In this document: positions 38,504-48,600 of the stretch, one piece after another
Position numbering within the stretch: the first letter of the stretch is position 1
How the letters are laid out: each line of letters begins with the position of its first letter
Source: Archegozetes longisetosus
Taxonomy: Eukaryota > Arthropoda > Arachnida > Sarcoptiformes > Trhypochthoniidae
Direction: 5' to 3'
DNA length: 64,000 bases
Assembly: GCA_018873245.2 (NCBI GenBank)
Contig: JAEMBT020000002.1
Location: 3,910,001 to 3,974,000, forward strand
Position numbers and translations under genes: made by a program
Notes under the pieces: generated by a model
What the model was told of the DNA's origin: nothing
The model's input: the letters and a program-made list of their open reading frames with translations, nothing else
Databases searched by the model: none

Positions 38504-40217
38504 TCTTAAGTAATCTTAAGCCACAACACAATCTGTTTTATTATCATTAGACTTCAAAGTTGTATACTTTTATACACTCATAATTTCGTTCCAACATCTT
38601 GTTCAAATTTTAGTACTATCGCTTCAGTGAATATAAGAATATGGGTTAAATCAAGAAGAGTCAAGTAATAACGAGTTTCTTGTTACGACTTTATTTTCTG
38701 ACAAATCTCAATTAAATTTAAGTGAAAATTAATCTAACGAGCTAACTTCTCAACTTGTTAATTAAGAATTAATTTCGTTCAACTCTTAAATGTTAGTTTA
38801 AGTCAAGACAAATCAAATATAAAATTACTAATACTAATGTCAAGTACTTAATTCAATATAGAATTAATCTGTTTTAACATGACTTCTCAAGTAATTTGTA
38901 TATTATAAATCCTTTAAAGTCAGCTTTTGGCAAATGCTTTGCGTTCAATACAACAGCCCTTATATTAAATATAATATAACAATTCTTAAAACACATTAAT
39001 TGTGTACTGAATTAAGTGCTTGGCACCCAATAATTTTAAATTTGATTTGTTTTGATCTTAGCTAACATTTAAAATTTAAATGGGTTGAATTCTTGATTAA
39101 CAGGTTGTAAAGTTAGCTCGTAAGATTCAGCTACGAAATTTTTATAGTCACTATAATGATTGATCACTTCTTCATTTAAGAAGCAGGGACGAAGTAAGCA
39201 CACTTTTAGAGACTGGTCATGGGATTGTGTTTCTTGATCAATATTGGGAAAAGTAGGTCAAAAAATCTTTTTCTTTGACCTTTGAAATAATTGGCTTAAA
39301 AATGTATTTTATTCGAAATAAAACCTTAAAATGTCACTGAGTTTCGAATTGCTATCTTCAAATTATGACATTTTGAAAAGATTAGAGATATCAAAACGCA
39401 ATGCTTCATGTAAACAATGTTTACATTGATTGAGGCATTGAAGCTTTCAATCAAACGTGATTGGTCTCTAAAATTTTTTCAACTCGCACCTTTCAGTTTT
39501 CTTTTTAAATAATGAGTAATCGCATCTTTGTAACATCTGCCAAGCCTTTGTAACTGAAAATTTAAGCCTGATTTCCATAAAAGTTTGATTGGGATCTGTT
39601 GAGAATTCAAAAACTATAACTAAAAGCTTGTCGTTACTCGATATTACTTGTGGTGTACAGAACTGTGTTTCACTATTCATTTTGCCGATTCATATGATTT
39701 TTTCAAATGTGCCAAATCCGCACTTGTATTACTAAAGTCAAGATAGGATTAAATGTTCAGCTGCGAAATTACTTCCTTTCCAAGCCTCCTCAATATAGGT
39801 CCACTTTATTCTTCATGAGAAAAATATCTTTAAAGTTTACAGCTCTTCTTTTGATTCAATCTATCGGGGCTATAGACTTAATGGATATGAACTTAATATA
39901 TTTTTATGGTTTTGTATTCTTTATTTTGTTCAAGTTTTAAAAGATTATAATATCTATGTTCACGTAAACTTCTGAATTATTGAAACAAAACGTTCAATTC
40001 ATCCATTCAAATGGAATAACAGAAGTTTATCTGATTCATAAACATTTATGCGAAGTATCTCGCTTTCATTATAATTTTTTCCTTGCAATTGAAGCGTTTT
40101 GTACCCATGAGAATACTAGATTTAATGTTTAGAAGCATTTAAAAGCAAAAATAAAAAATTCTATTTCAGGATTTTATTGTATCTCGAGGAGAACGAAAAA
40201 CAAATTTCTCGACTCTA
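38504..40217. other. Intergenic, nothing recognised
   Basis: AT-rich with several short chance frames (for example 39468-39680 and 39707-39940) lacking motifs. A short palindrome with CATGTAAACAATGTTTACATTG sits near 39407. Confidence 0.35.
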
Positions 40218-40368
40218 TAGTAAAACTCGCATTGAGCTTGACCTTCTGCGCATGCCTCGATTCATTTTAGGTTTCATTCTAAGTGAAAAATGTTAAGTGG
40301 ATGCGCAGAAGTTTCCGCTTAATGCAGAACTGGCTTAATATAGAACCGATTTAACGAGAGTTTTACTA
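40218..40368. mobile_element. 151-bp pogo-like MITE
   Basis: The termini TAGTAAAACTCGCATTGAG and TAGTAAAACTCTCGTTAAAT (right, inward) have TA on each side (40216-40217 and 40369-40370). The AAAACTC(T)CGTTAA core recalls pogo-type termini. No coding. Confidence 0.7.
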
Positions 40369-40817
40369 TAGATACTTCCATCAGAAGAAAGTTCGCATTA
40401 AATTTCACATTACATAATATTTATTAGAAAGTAAGTATCTTCACGCGGAAACGCATAGTTTATCTTTACTGTACGTTGTTATAATTTCACCTAGCATAGT
40501 GTTACGTAACTTTTGGTAAGTTTTCGCGTTGCGCAGGTTTTATTTGCGTGTCACTTAGGCATTGGACAGACATTTGTTTCACTTGTGTGTGCAATAATCA
40601 CCTACGCCTAGTCCATCTCCCAACCTAGCCTAACCTAACTAAATTAACTTAATATAAAAGTATAATGAGACTAATACAATCTTTAATCTAAATTCACGTA
40701 TTTTAAAGAACTTATGTATAGTACGACTTGAGTGCACAACACGACTCCTTGTTACACAAATTAAAAGTAAATGAAACAAACTGCAACGCAAACCAAAACC
40801 GTTATTAATTTCAAATA

Positions 40818-42140
40818 AGGCTGAACGAAATATCGAGAGACTAAATTTTACGTTCTTAAAACTAATGTTAAAATTTATTCAAGTTTACTCAAAATTAATT
40901 ATAAGAAATAATATTATATCTACTTTCGATGGAGCTCTTTGAATGGTGCATGAACCCCATGACGGCCAATTAATCTAATTTTTTGCCGAACCCGTGCCAT
41001 AAGTTCCGCACCACTGTCTTCCGCTACCTTATTTGATAGTTTTTTCCAAATCCGTTTAAAAGAATTTAGGTTTTTGGCAGCAACTTTACGTACACCATAT
41101 TTTGCTTTACAAATGGCCCAAAATTTTTCGATTGGCCTCGCTTGGGGTACTTTTGGTGCGTTATTTTCCCATTCTATGTATTCAAGTCCGACCTCTTCTA
41201 AGTACTGTTTTACTTCATTCATATAATGTGCCATCGCCATATCCATACACAGAAGCGTAGTTTTGATATCATGGTGCTTTTTAATAAAGGGGATCAATTT
41301 ATCTTTAATACATTTATTTAAATATGTTTTTCCAGTCCGTGTGCCATTTGAGATATAAGGTTCCGAAACGTTACCGAATTCATCTATAGCCTGCCATATA
41401 AGATATTTTTTAAAAACTTATTTTTCCCCTTAAATCTTTTCTCATCGGATACTGTGCTCTTTGTAGCGCAATGATAGTACTTCAAGCCCGGTATATCTTT
41501 AGGGTCGACCGGAACATAGGTCTCATCGTCAATAACTAAGACCTTTACAGAACGGGACGGGACACGCTTCTCAATAATTTTACGACAATTAGTTTTTGCT
41601 CTTTTTTCTTGATCAGAATTGTACTTTGGTGTTGTTTCCATTCGATAGGCTTTAATCCCCAACTTCTTAAGTTTAATATCCATCAGCGTCGAGTGAGGTA
41701 AATTAAGCTTTAAAGCCGCTTTTCGGGTGGAAAGATTCGGATCCATTGTAAAAAGTTTTAAAATTTTTCTAGTCATCTCGGGTGTCGATATGGTCACAGG
41801 GCGGCCAATATGTGGCCTATAATCGACGGTTCCACGTTCGTCAAATCTTTGAATAATTCTATATATGGATGTTTTGAGCATTCCTTCAGCTATAAAATGG
41901 TCCACAGTCTTTTTCTTGTTCTTCTCCGCAATATTCTCATAGTAATGGCAAACTCTCTTAGCAAGAGCTTCATTTATTTTGGTTTTCATTTTTTACAAAA
42001 TTAAGCAAAACTCAATTAAATGATATTGAAATAAACATGAGTAATTTGTAAATAATGCGTAGAACTATGTCCTTGATAACAATTACTATAACAGAATTAC
42101 AAAGGGTCGAACTTTAGTCTCCCGATATTCCGTTCAGCCT
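40818..42140 (-). mobile_element. Tc1/mariner-superfamily element, near full length
   Basis: Terminal inverted repeats of 28 bp with two transitions: AGGCTGAACGAAATATCGAG (left) and AGGCTGAACGGAATATCGGG (right, inward), both continuing AGACTAAA. They enclose one transposase gene on the minus strand. Length about 1.32 kb, normal for the superfamily. TA precedes the left end (40816-40817), but the exact right boundary and duplication are blurred by an A/T run. The low decay (one frameshift, two TIR differences) suggests recent activity. Confidence 0.88.
40920..41989 (-). pseudogene. Tc1/mariner transposase (DD37E spacing), single frameshift
   Basis: Starts at the ATG at 41989. The N-terminal paired helix-turn-helix region carries DHFIAEGMLKTSIYRIIQRF, GRPVTISTPEMTRKIL and STRKAALKLNLPHSTL. 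The catalytic core has VLVIDDETYV (first Asp), LCMDMAMAHY (second Asp) and QARPIEKFWAICK (Glu), with 37 residues between the second Asp and the Glu. The first frame stops at 41384. The continuation, from LIWQAIDEFGN onward, is one base out of phase, and the break falls in the T5A6 run near 41405-41415. The second part ends at 40920 without other stops. Could be an inactivating deletion, a homopolymer sequencing error or, less likely, programmed slippage. Confidence 0.88.
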
Positions 42141-42238
42141 TTTTTATTATCCTTATATGTGAATACTCTGTTATGCATAAGTGTCCAACAATTTCAAAAA
42201 CACAATATTTTAGTCATAATTTCATAGTCAATTGAGTA

Positions 42239-42429
42239 CACTTGCCGGATCAAAATTATAGAATAGTAAAGTTGGTTTTCACCGCAACGTGATAAACTTA
42301 GCTTCAAAACCAACTTTTCATTTCTGCAAAATCAATTTTTAATGTTATGCAAGGTTGGTTTTGAAACGAAGTTTTTCACGTTGCAGTGAAAACCAACTTT
42401 ACTATCCTATTTTTTTGATCCAGCAACTG
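42239..42429. mobile_element. Tc1-type hairpin MITE (191 bp)
   Basis: The termini CACTTGCCGGATCAAAATTA (left) and CAGTTGCTGGATCAAAAAAA (right, inward) are followed by the shared arm AGTAAAGTTGGTTTTCAC. TA lies at 42237-42238 and 42430-42431. The CAGTTGCTGG.CAAAA terminus resembles Tc1 family ends. The arms reach almost to the centre, so the transcript would fold completely. Confidence 0.82.
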
Positions 42430-43589
42430 TACATGTTCATAGCAAGGCTTCAAAAACTTGAAACTTCAATAATGCTACTCATGTGTAATAATTCCTTTAG
42501 AGACAAATCCGAATTTTTATATATTTTTAATGAATATAAGAATTAAATTATATTGAAATGATGTTGCATTTGATTTGTTAGTAAAATGTGAATTCAAAGT
42601 ATTTTTAATCAAAAGGTTTCGCAAGCATAGCGTCAAGCGAATTAAGCATCAAGAAAATTCTTGATATAAAAATAGATGCTTGAAGAGCAAAATAAAATAT
42701 AAGATGTCTAAATAGCATCTTTGAGCTTTGAGAATTGAATTTTCCGTATCAGTAAAAGAAGCTTATTCTTATACCAACAAAAAGCCAATATAAAATGTGT
42801 TTCAGTCTAAGGAACAAGATTAGCAACTGTATTGTGTGTATTTCTCTTCAGGTTCTATTGGATAATTCGTGAGATTGGATCGTTTATTCAATACAAATCT
42901 AATTAACACGATTAAACTATGTGATTAAAGTTTCACTATATTTTGAATAGACTCATTCTGTACGAAGGGAAGTCATTCAATACCATTCTGTATAAATGCT
43001 TCACATTAGCAATTGTTTAGTTATACTTCGTTTAGTTACAAGCGTTGAAAGGCTCGGATATAAAACCAGATATGAAAACAAGTCAGAATCAGCCAGTTTA
43101 TGGTTAAAAATGTCACTACTCAGTCAATTTTATTATTTTTCATTCGATTTGATATATGAGAACCAGCTGCTACGCTAAATAAATACATTTTTACTAGTTT
43201 TGAACTCTTTTCGTTAGCTATTCCTTTATATTAGTCAAAAATTGGTAATATTGGTTACTTTATATTACGAACTCTTACAAGATTCTCAAAACATTGATTT
43301 GCATTCAAGAAGAAATTGAATACAAGCAAAACTCCTTAAACTTAGAGCGAAATTCTAATGTACTGTCAAGTTAAATGCAACGAAGCACAAAAGACTAAAG
43401 TCTGTAAGGCTTTTATTTTCAATAAACTATTATTAGTTAACTTTAGCTAAGAAAAGATTCTGCTGTTACGAAAGCTTTTGTTTAATGTAACGGAATATAG
43501 ATAATTAACCGGAGAGTAATACGTTATTAATAACTTTCTAAATACAAATAGGGGTTTTATCAAATTTTATATAATGACTAATTAACATA
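42430..43589. other. Intergenic, nothing recognised
   Basis: No exon, RNA gene or transposon terminus seen. Short frames at 42355-42546 and 42996-43178 have no motif. Confidence 0.35.
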
Positions 43590-43930
43590 TCATATTTTTA
43601 TATTAATGAAAAAACATGTTCGCTCTGTTATAGGACGCTTTTCGGATTTTATGAGGGTCCCTCTCGTTAGATTTTTGCACATATCTTGATTCAGTTTCTT
43701 TATCTTATTTCTAATTCTTGCTCTTAGTTTTTGAAAATTGTCAATCTTCTGGTCCCCTTCATAGATATTATCTTTCAAAATTTCCCAAAGATCCCCAATT
43801 GGCATTAATTGAGGAGAATCTGGTGGGATTAACTCCTTAGGCACGTATTTGATATACTTTAATCTAGTTATCGAAAGTGAAATGAATTGAGGTAGGCTTT
43901 CGGAATAAGAGGTAGTAGTAATATCCTAAC
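43590..43930 (-). pseudogene. Transposase C-terminal fragment, copy A
   Basis: The frame on the minus strand reads LIPPDSPQLMPIGDLWEILK and then DNIYEGDQKIDNFQKLRARI. It matches the C-terminus of Tc1/mariner-like transposases (..PQL.PIE.FW..LK..), but Gly stands where the third catalytic acid (Glu) is expected. Homologous sequence continues upstream to about 43930. An inverted copy lies at 44360-45020. The catalytic core is missing. Confidence 0.7.
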
Positions 43931-44359
43931 TGAAAAATCTCATAACGGGGGTTTTTCCAAGCCTACTGTAGGAGTTTTTTTACAAATAAGTTTGAAAACT
44001 TGTGCAAATAATTAAAGAAATACAAATGAACTATATAAAGATAAGTACAGTTATTAAGTCAAGATAAATCTGAACAGTTTTATAGAGGCAGATGAAAAGA
44101 TTCAAAGTTTTTAACATGCTTTATGAGACGAATGTTAACAAGTAATAAAGCAAATTTATAGTTAAATTTCTAACATTAAAATCAATGTTTTTATTTGAAA
44201 ATTAAAATTTTTATCTATATATACTAACTTAACTGTATATAATTAAGAGAAAAATTGAGAAATAATAGTAAAAGTATTGAGGGAAAATTACGATGCTTAT
44301 GTTAACACTTATGCTTATGTTTATGCAGACTGAAAAACCGGTTTCAAGGCAAAATTAGC

Positions 44360-45020
44360 AAACAATGAATTTTCTCTGACTGCCTCCTATTCCGAAACCT
44401 TACCTGAATTTAATTAAATACTGTAAGTTTGCATTAGGTGTCTATGTCGTATGAGTGAAAAAGTATTAAGAATGATTGTGCTTTTAGAACTAATGCTGGA
44501 TATTTTAATACTCTATTTTTTAAATAGTTTTTTTTAAAAATTTCGAATTTCTAAATAATATTTCTCATTATAAAAGACTTATTGAAAAATATTCTAATCA
44601 ATAATTATTAATTTTTTGTATTCAAAATTATATAAGTGATCTACAAAGAAATCAAAATCGAAGTACAGTCTAATTCAAATGAAGATACTAAAAGCGAAAT
44701 AAAATTGAAATTAAAATCTTGAAAACGAAACATCACAACTTTAGCTACCCATGAAGAGCATATCAATTATGTGCTTGAGGAGTTAAATCCGTCAGATGCT
44801 CCTCAATTGATACCAATTGGGAATCTTTGGAGAATTTTGAAAGACAATGTCTATGGAGGAGAAACCGGAAAACTGGTAATTTTCAAAAACTAAAAGCAAA
44901 ATTAGAAGATAAAGAAACTGAATCCAAACTTGTGCTTAAATCTACTGAGAGGGCTCCTCACAAAAATCTGAGAAACAGCCTATAACAGGGCGAGTATTTT
45001 TCTTCATTAATATAAAAATA
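44360..45020 (+). pseudogene. Transposase C-terminal fragment, copy B (inverted relative to copy A)
   Basis: The plus strand reads ELNPSDAPQLIPIGNLWRIL and KDNVYGG, then breaks frame. The flanks CTCCTATTCCGAAACCTTAC (upstream) and CCTATAACAGGGCGAG (downstream) are also shared with copy A. Relative to copy A it carries about 300 extra bases at roughly 44440-44750 with no recognised content. The catalytic position is again Gly. Dead. Confidence 0.6.
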
Positions 45021-46443
45021 TTATGAATACGTTAATTAATTATTGCATAATATTTGACAAACCTTTATTCGTACTTAAAAATTTATTAATAAATGTAATA
45101 CTTTCCAGTTAATTATCTATATCTTGATATCACTACTACTATATTTTATAGCAATCGTAAGTACTATATAGCGTACTACTTGCTTAATATCTCTTTAGTC
45201 CTTCAAGCTATGAAAGAAGTTATCCGTAACAAAAATTTCTTTAATAACATTTGTCTAATATTTCACAAGACCAAAATAACAATTAATGACACTTCTATAC
45301 ATTCTTCAATAGCAGACAAATAACTTTGAGACAGATTTGAATTAAGATTCTTATGATGAAAAGAGAAAATCAATCAATTTGGATCATAAATAGAACCATA
45401 AATAAGATCTTACAGGACTGTTTCAATATAAAGACTACTCAATTTCAGTTAATCAAAACTTTATACGACATGACTCAAACACATTTCTCTTAAATTATTG
45501 CTTCAAAACGTCCCATTTGTCTGAAAAGAAGGAAAATAAATGTCATATTTAACTGTCTGAAAGTGAAAATTTTCAGGATAATCATTATGATAAGTCGAAA
45601 TATTCCAAAAATTGTCTATCAACTTGTTTCAAGTGTTTTAAAACTTTTCACTTCCTATAGCTAAAAAATCTAATTCTTTTCTTAAGTTCCACTCTGTATT
45701 TTCTTAAAACAGGTCCAAAATAGTCATTTCATTACATTTTTGTCAAGTTTAAATGTTAACTTGAATTTCGAATTATTACATAATGTGTTTGAAAAGTTAA
45801 ACAAAAAATTTTTTTCAGTTGTATAGAATTGTATTATACTCTTACGCTTACTAAAATAAAACTTCATAAATTAATACCAAGTTAATACTTTAGAAAAATA
45901 AATGTTTTAAAGGTATTTAACTAAAGATTACGCTATGTCAATTTAATTCTGTTATCGATGGATTTGTAAGGATTATTCATCATAACGGCTCAGTGGTTTT
46001 CACATGGAATAAGTTGAACGAGTTCCATGTTTCTTTGAAATCTCGAAATACTTTTTTTTTTATCAATTGATCTCTGATACTATGTAATCTTAAAAGGTAC
46101 CATCAATTATATTGAATCCTATCACAAACAATATTTTTGTTCGAGAGGCCTTAATCCAATATTTCTTAAATTGAGTTAAAGTTAGTCTACCTATAAGTTT
46201 ATTGAATCAGAAATCCTTCGAAAATTGATATTTCTTGCGTACAATCATGAATAATAAAAGTCGCACTAGAAAAAGGAGTGCATTTTGAGGTTTAAATTTA
46301 AGTGTAAAACTGTTTAAAAACTGAGCTAAATAACTTTTTCTCTTAAATATTAGTTATTATCATGTTCTTCTCAAGCTAAAACATATTATTTCTCTTTTAA
46401 AACTTTTTAAAAGTTTTATAACTCTGATTTTTGTCAGTCAGTG
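45021..46443. other. Intergenic, nothing recognised
   Basis: Uniformly AT-rich. No gene or repeat terminus recognised. Confidence 0.35.
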
Positions 46444-46451
46444 TTTTTGCA

Positions 46452-46702
46452 CAGCGACGAAATCAGTAGGGACCGAGAGGGCCTAGACCCTCTCAGTTCA
46501 AATCTGGGAAACCTTAAACTAGTTATTAAATAAAAATAAAAATTTATTTTAGTATAATAGAATTGAGCTATATTCAAGCTTCAATGACTGTATGAAAGAA
46601 TTACTATATCAGAATTGTATTGATATAGCATTATAATTCATACTTTTTATAAAGCTTTAAATTTTTCGTCCGCTCACTCAAAAATTTCTACCTTCGCCGC
46701 TG
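46452..46702. mobile_element. hAT-type MITE with 8-bp target duplication
   Basis: The termini CAGCGACGAAATCAGTAG (left) and CAGCGGCGAAGGTAGAAA (right, inward) are flanked by TTTTTGCA (46444-46451) and TTTTTGTA (46703-46710), an 8-bp duplication with one change. CAGCGGCGAA-type ends plus an 8-bp duplication point to hAT. A GC-richer hairpin (GAGAGGGCCTAGACCCTCTC) lies near the left end. No coding, 251 bp. Confidence 0.8.
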
Positions 46703-46710
46703 TTTTTGTA

Positions 46711-48239
46711 TGAATATAGGATTAAAGACTAACATTCAGTGAAAACGTGCGACTTTTATTATTTGATAATTGTACTACTTAGCAAATAATTGTTTGAACA
46801 AATTTGACAGATATATTTAGTGATGACAAATTTCTGGATATTTTCTTTTTGATGAGAAACTTTCTAGAAAGTTTCTCGGGACAAGTTTTTATACGCTGTG
46901 ATTATTTCGAATGCCAAAACCGAAATATGTGATATCTTGAATATTTAAAAGTCACTAATGTTGTATATCACTTAAATTAAAACATGATCTCAACTAAACA
47001 TAATTTTGAGCTGAGAAAATAGAAAATTCTCTTAAGAGAAATTTTGTGCGATAGAAAATTTCTGAAAAGTTTCTCAATAAGTTTTATCCGGAAATTTCCT
47101 TTTTACAATACTAGATGTATTCCCATGTATAAAGCATTGTTAGCAAGTGATTCACTAGTATTTCTATAGTAACATTTTTGTAGTGTTGACTCACTCAAAA
47201 TTGATTATATTTTTAAAACCTTAACTACCAATCAGTTCAATTAGTAGATAATCTTTGATAAAATACAAATTAATAGTAAACGACTAATCAAATAATAACA
47301 ACTATGATTATGAATATTTTTTATCAATTGTAGCACAGTTGTTGAATATAATGTTTGAGCGTCATACGTTTTATTATATATCAATTTTTCCGACAATTCT
47401 TTCCTGAATAGGGCATTCAGAAAAATTGATCAGAATCCCAAAATAAAATTCCGAAATTGAGAATCATACAAAAGATCAATTCTGTTTAAATCAGAGAATT
47501 TCATTATTAAAAGATCACTTTTGATAACATTCTATACAGAATTACATAATGTTTTTAACAGATATTTTTACGACCAGGATCTTTAAAACTTGTTAAAATC
47601 ACAGAAATCCTCTGAAATTGTTAACAGAAAAGAAATTGTGACTAAAATAATGAGCTTATTTGATCTGGTGATAAATATAGAATGAACTAAAATTATTATT
47701 GATTCTCTTGATAGCCTACTCTTGTTTGCAAAGGTTCGTACTGATTTGCATCGTGAGAACAAACAAGTGATTCAAAACTTGATCATTACGACCTGTTGTA
47801 TTGATAGAAGTTTTAATATTTAAAAGAGTGTGAATATTTGAATAGCGGATGTCAAATACGCATTCAAATGAAAGCAAATCAAATAAAAGTGATGATTTCT
47901 ATCTAAAGTTTCGGAACTTCTATCAGAATTGAACTGTTCATCGCTAGGTACAATCGAGGGAAACGAAAACGAAACAGTTTTTTACTTTTATACATTTATA
48001 AAATCATGTACTGATTAGAAAACATTAAAATAAGAATAGCTAGGGAAAAATGTTGAAAAATCTTTGAACATTCAGTTTGCGTATAATCGTAATAAACTAC
48101 GACGACTAACAATATCATAGTAGATGCATTGACTGAGTACATAAATTTTTCGCTGTGAGATTTGAACTCTAAAAAGTAAACTTTTTCACTGCTTCGGTTT
48201 TGTTTCCACTGATTGTACTTGTACGATCGAAGAATATGT
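46711..48239. other. Intergenic, nothing recognised
   Basis: AT-rich. The frame at 47996-48244 (minus) contains a hydrophobic stretch but no start context or homology that I recognise. Confidence 0.3.
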
Positions 48240-48600
48240 AACAACGCATGGCAACAATAAATGATGCGTTGCTATGCAAAGTAACTTATTCTCCGATAAA
48301 ATATCATATAATATGAGATTCAGAAGAGATCCTATTATCTTTGGGCGACCAATTTTGACCCTCGTATTTAATTAATAAGCAGTCAAAAAATGAATATTTA
48401 GCACACGTGTCGATAAAAGCAACTTTAAAGGGATAATCAACACATTGCCCAAAAATAAAAGAATCTCTTCTAGATTCTTTCCTCACTTAAGGCAAAAGGA
48501 AATCACAATTAAAAATTGACTTGAAACGGAGGTATATCACAGAAGCAATCATATAGCAATACTGCTTTTCTCGTTGCTATGCATGCTTTTAAAAACTTTT
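48240..48600. repeat. Repeat shared (inverted) with 53935-54110
   Basis: GACTTGAAACGG preceded by ACAATTAAAAATT, AAGGCAAAAGGAAAT, and ATCATATAATATGAGA recur inverted near 53985-54090 (TCAAGTCAATTTTTAACTTT, TTCTTTTTGCCTTAA, TCTCACATTATACGATAT). The copy here has about 170 bp more interior. It overlaps the possible last exon of the peptide precursor. Confidence 0.55.
48304..48481 (-). CDS. Possible last exon of the peptide precursor
   Basis: The acceptor TTTTGCCTTAAGTGAG|G follows a pyrimidine tract. The phase fits exon 4 (CT|G, Leu) and the exon starts KESRRDSFIFGQCVDYPF, so the KE and the basic pair recur at the expected place. It then runs with several Cys to a stop at 48304. Caution: this stretch overlaps a dispersed repeat, and an acceptor four bases upstream (AAG|T) would instead give a five-codon ending. 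A 1,356-bp intron is implied. Confidence 0.4.

Noticed and set aside
46470-46520. tRNA-like arm (GTTCAAATC)
   Set aside because: Lies inside a hAT MITE with a clear target duplication; no acceptor stem or anticodon arm can be drawn.
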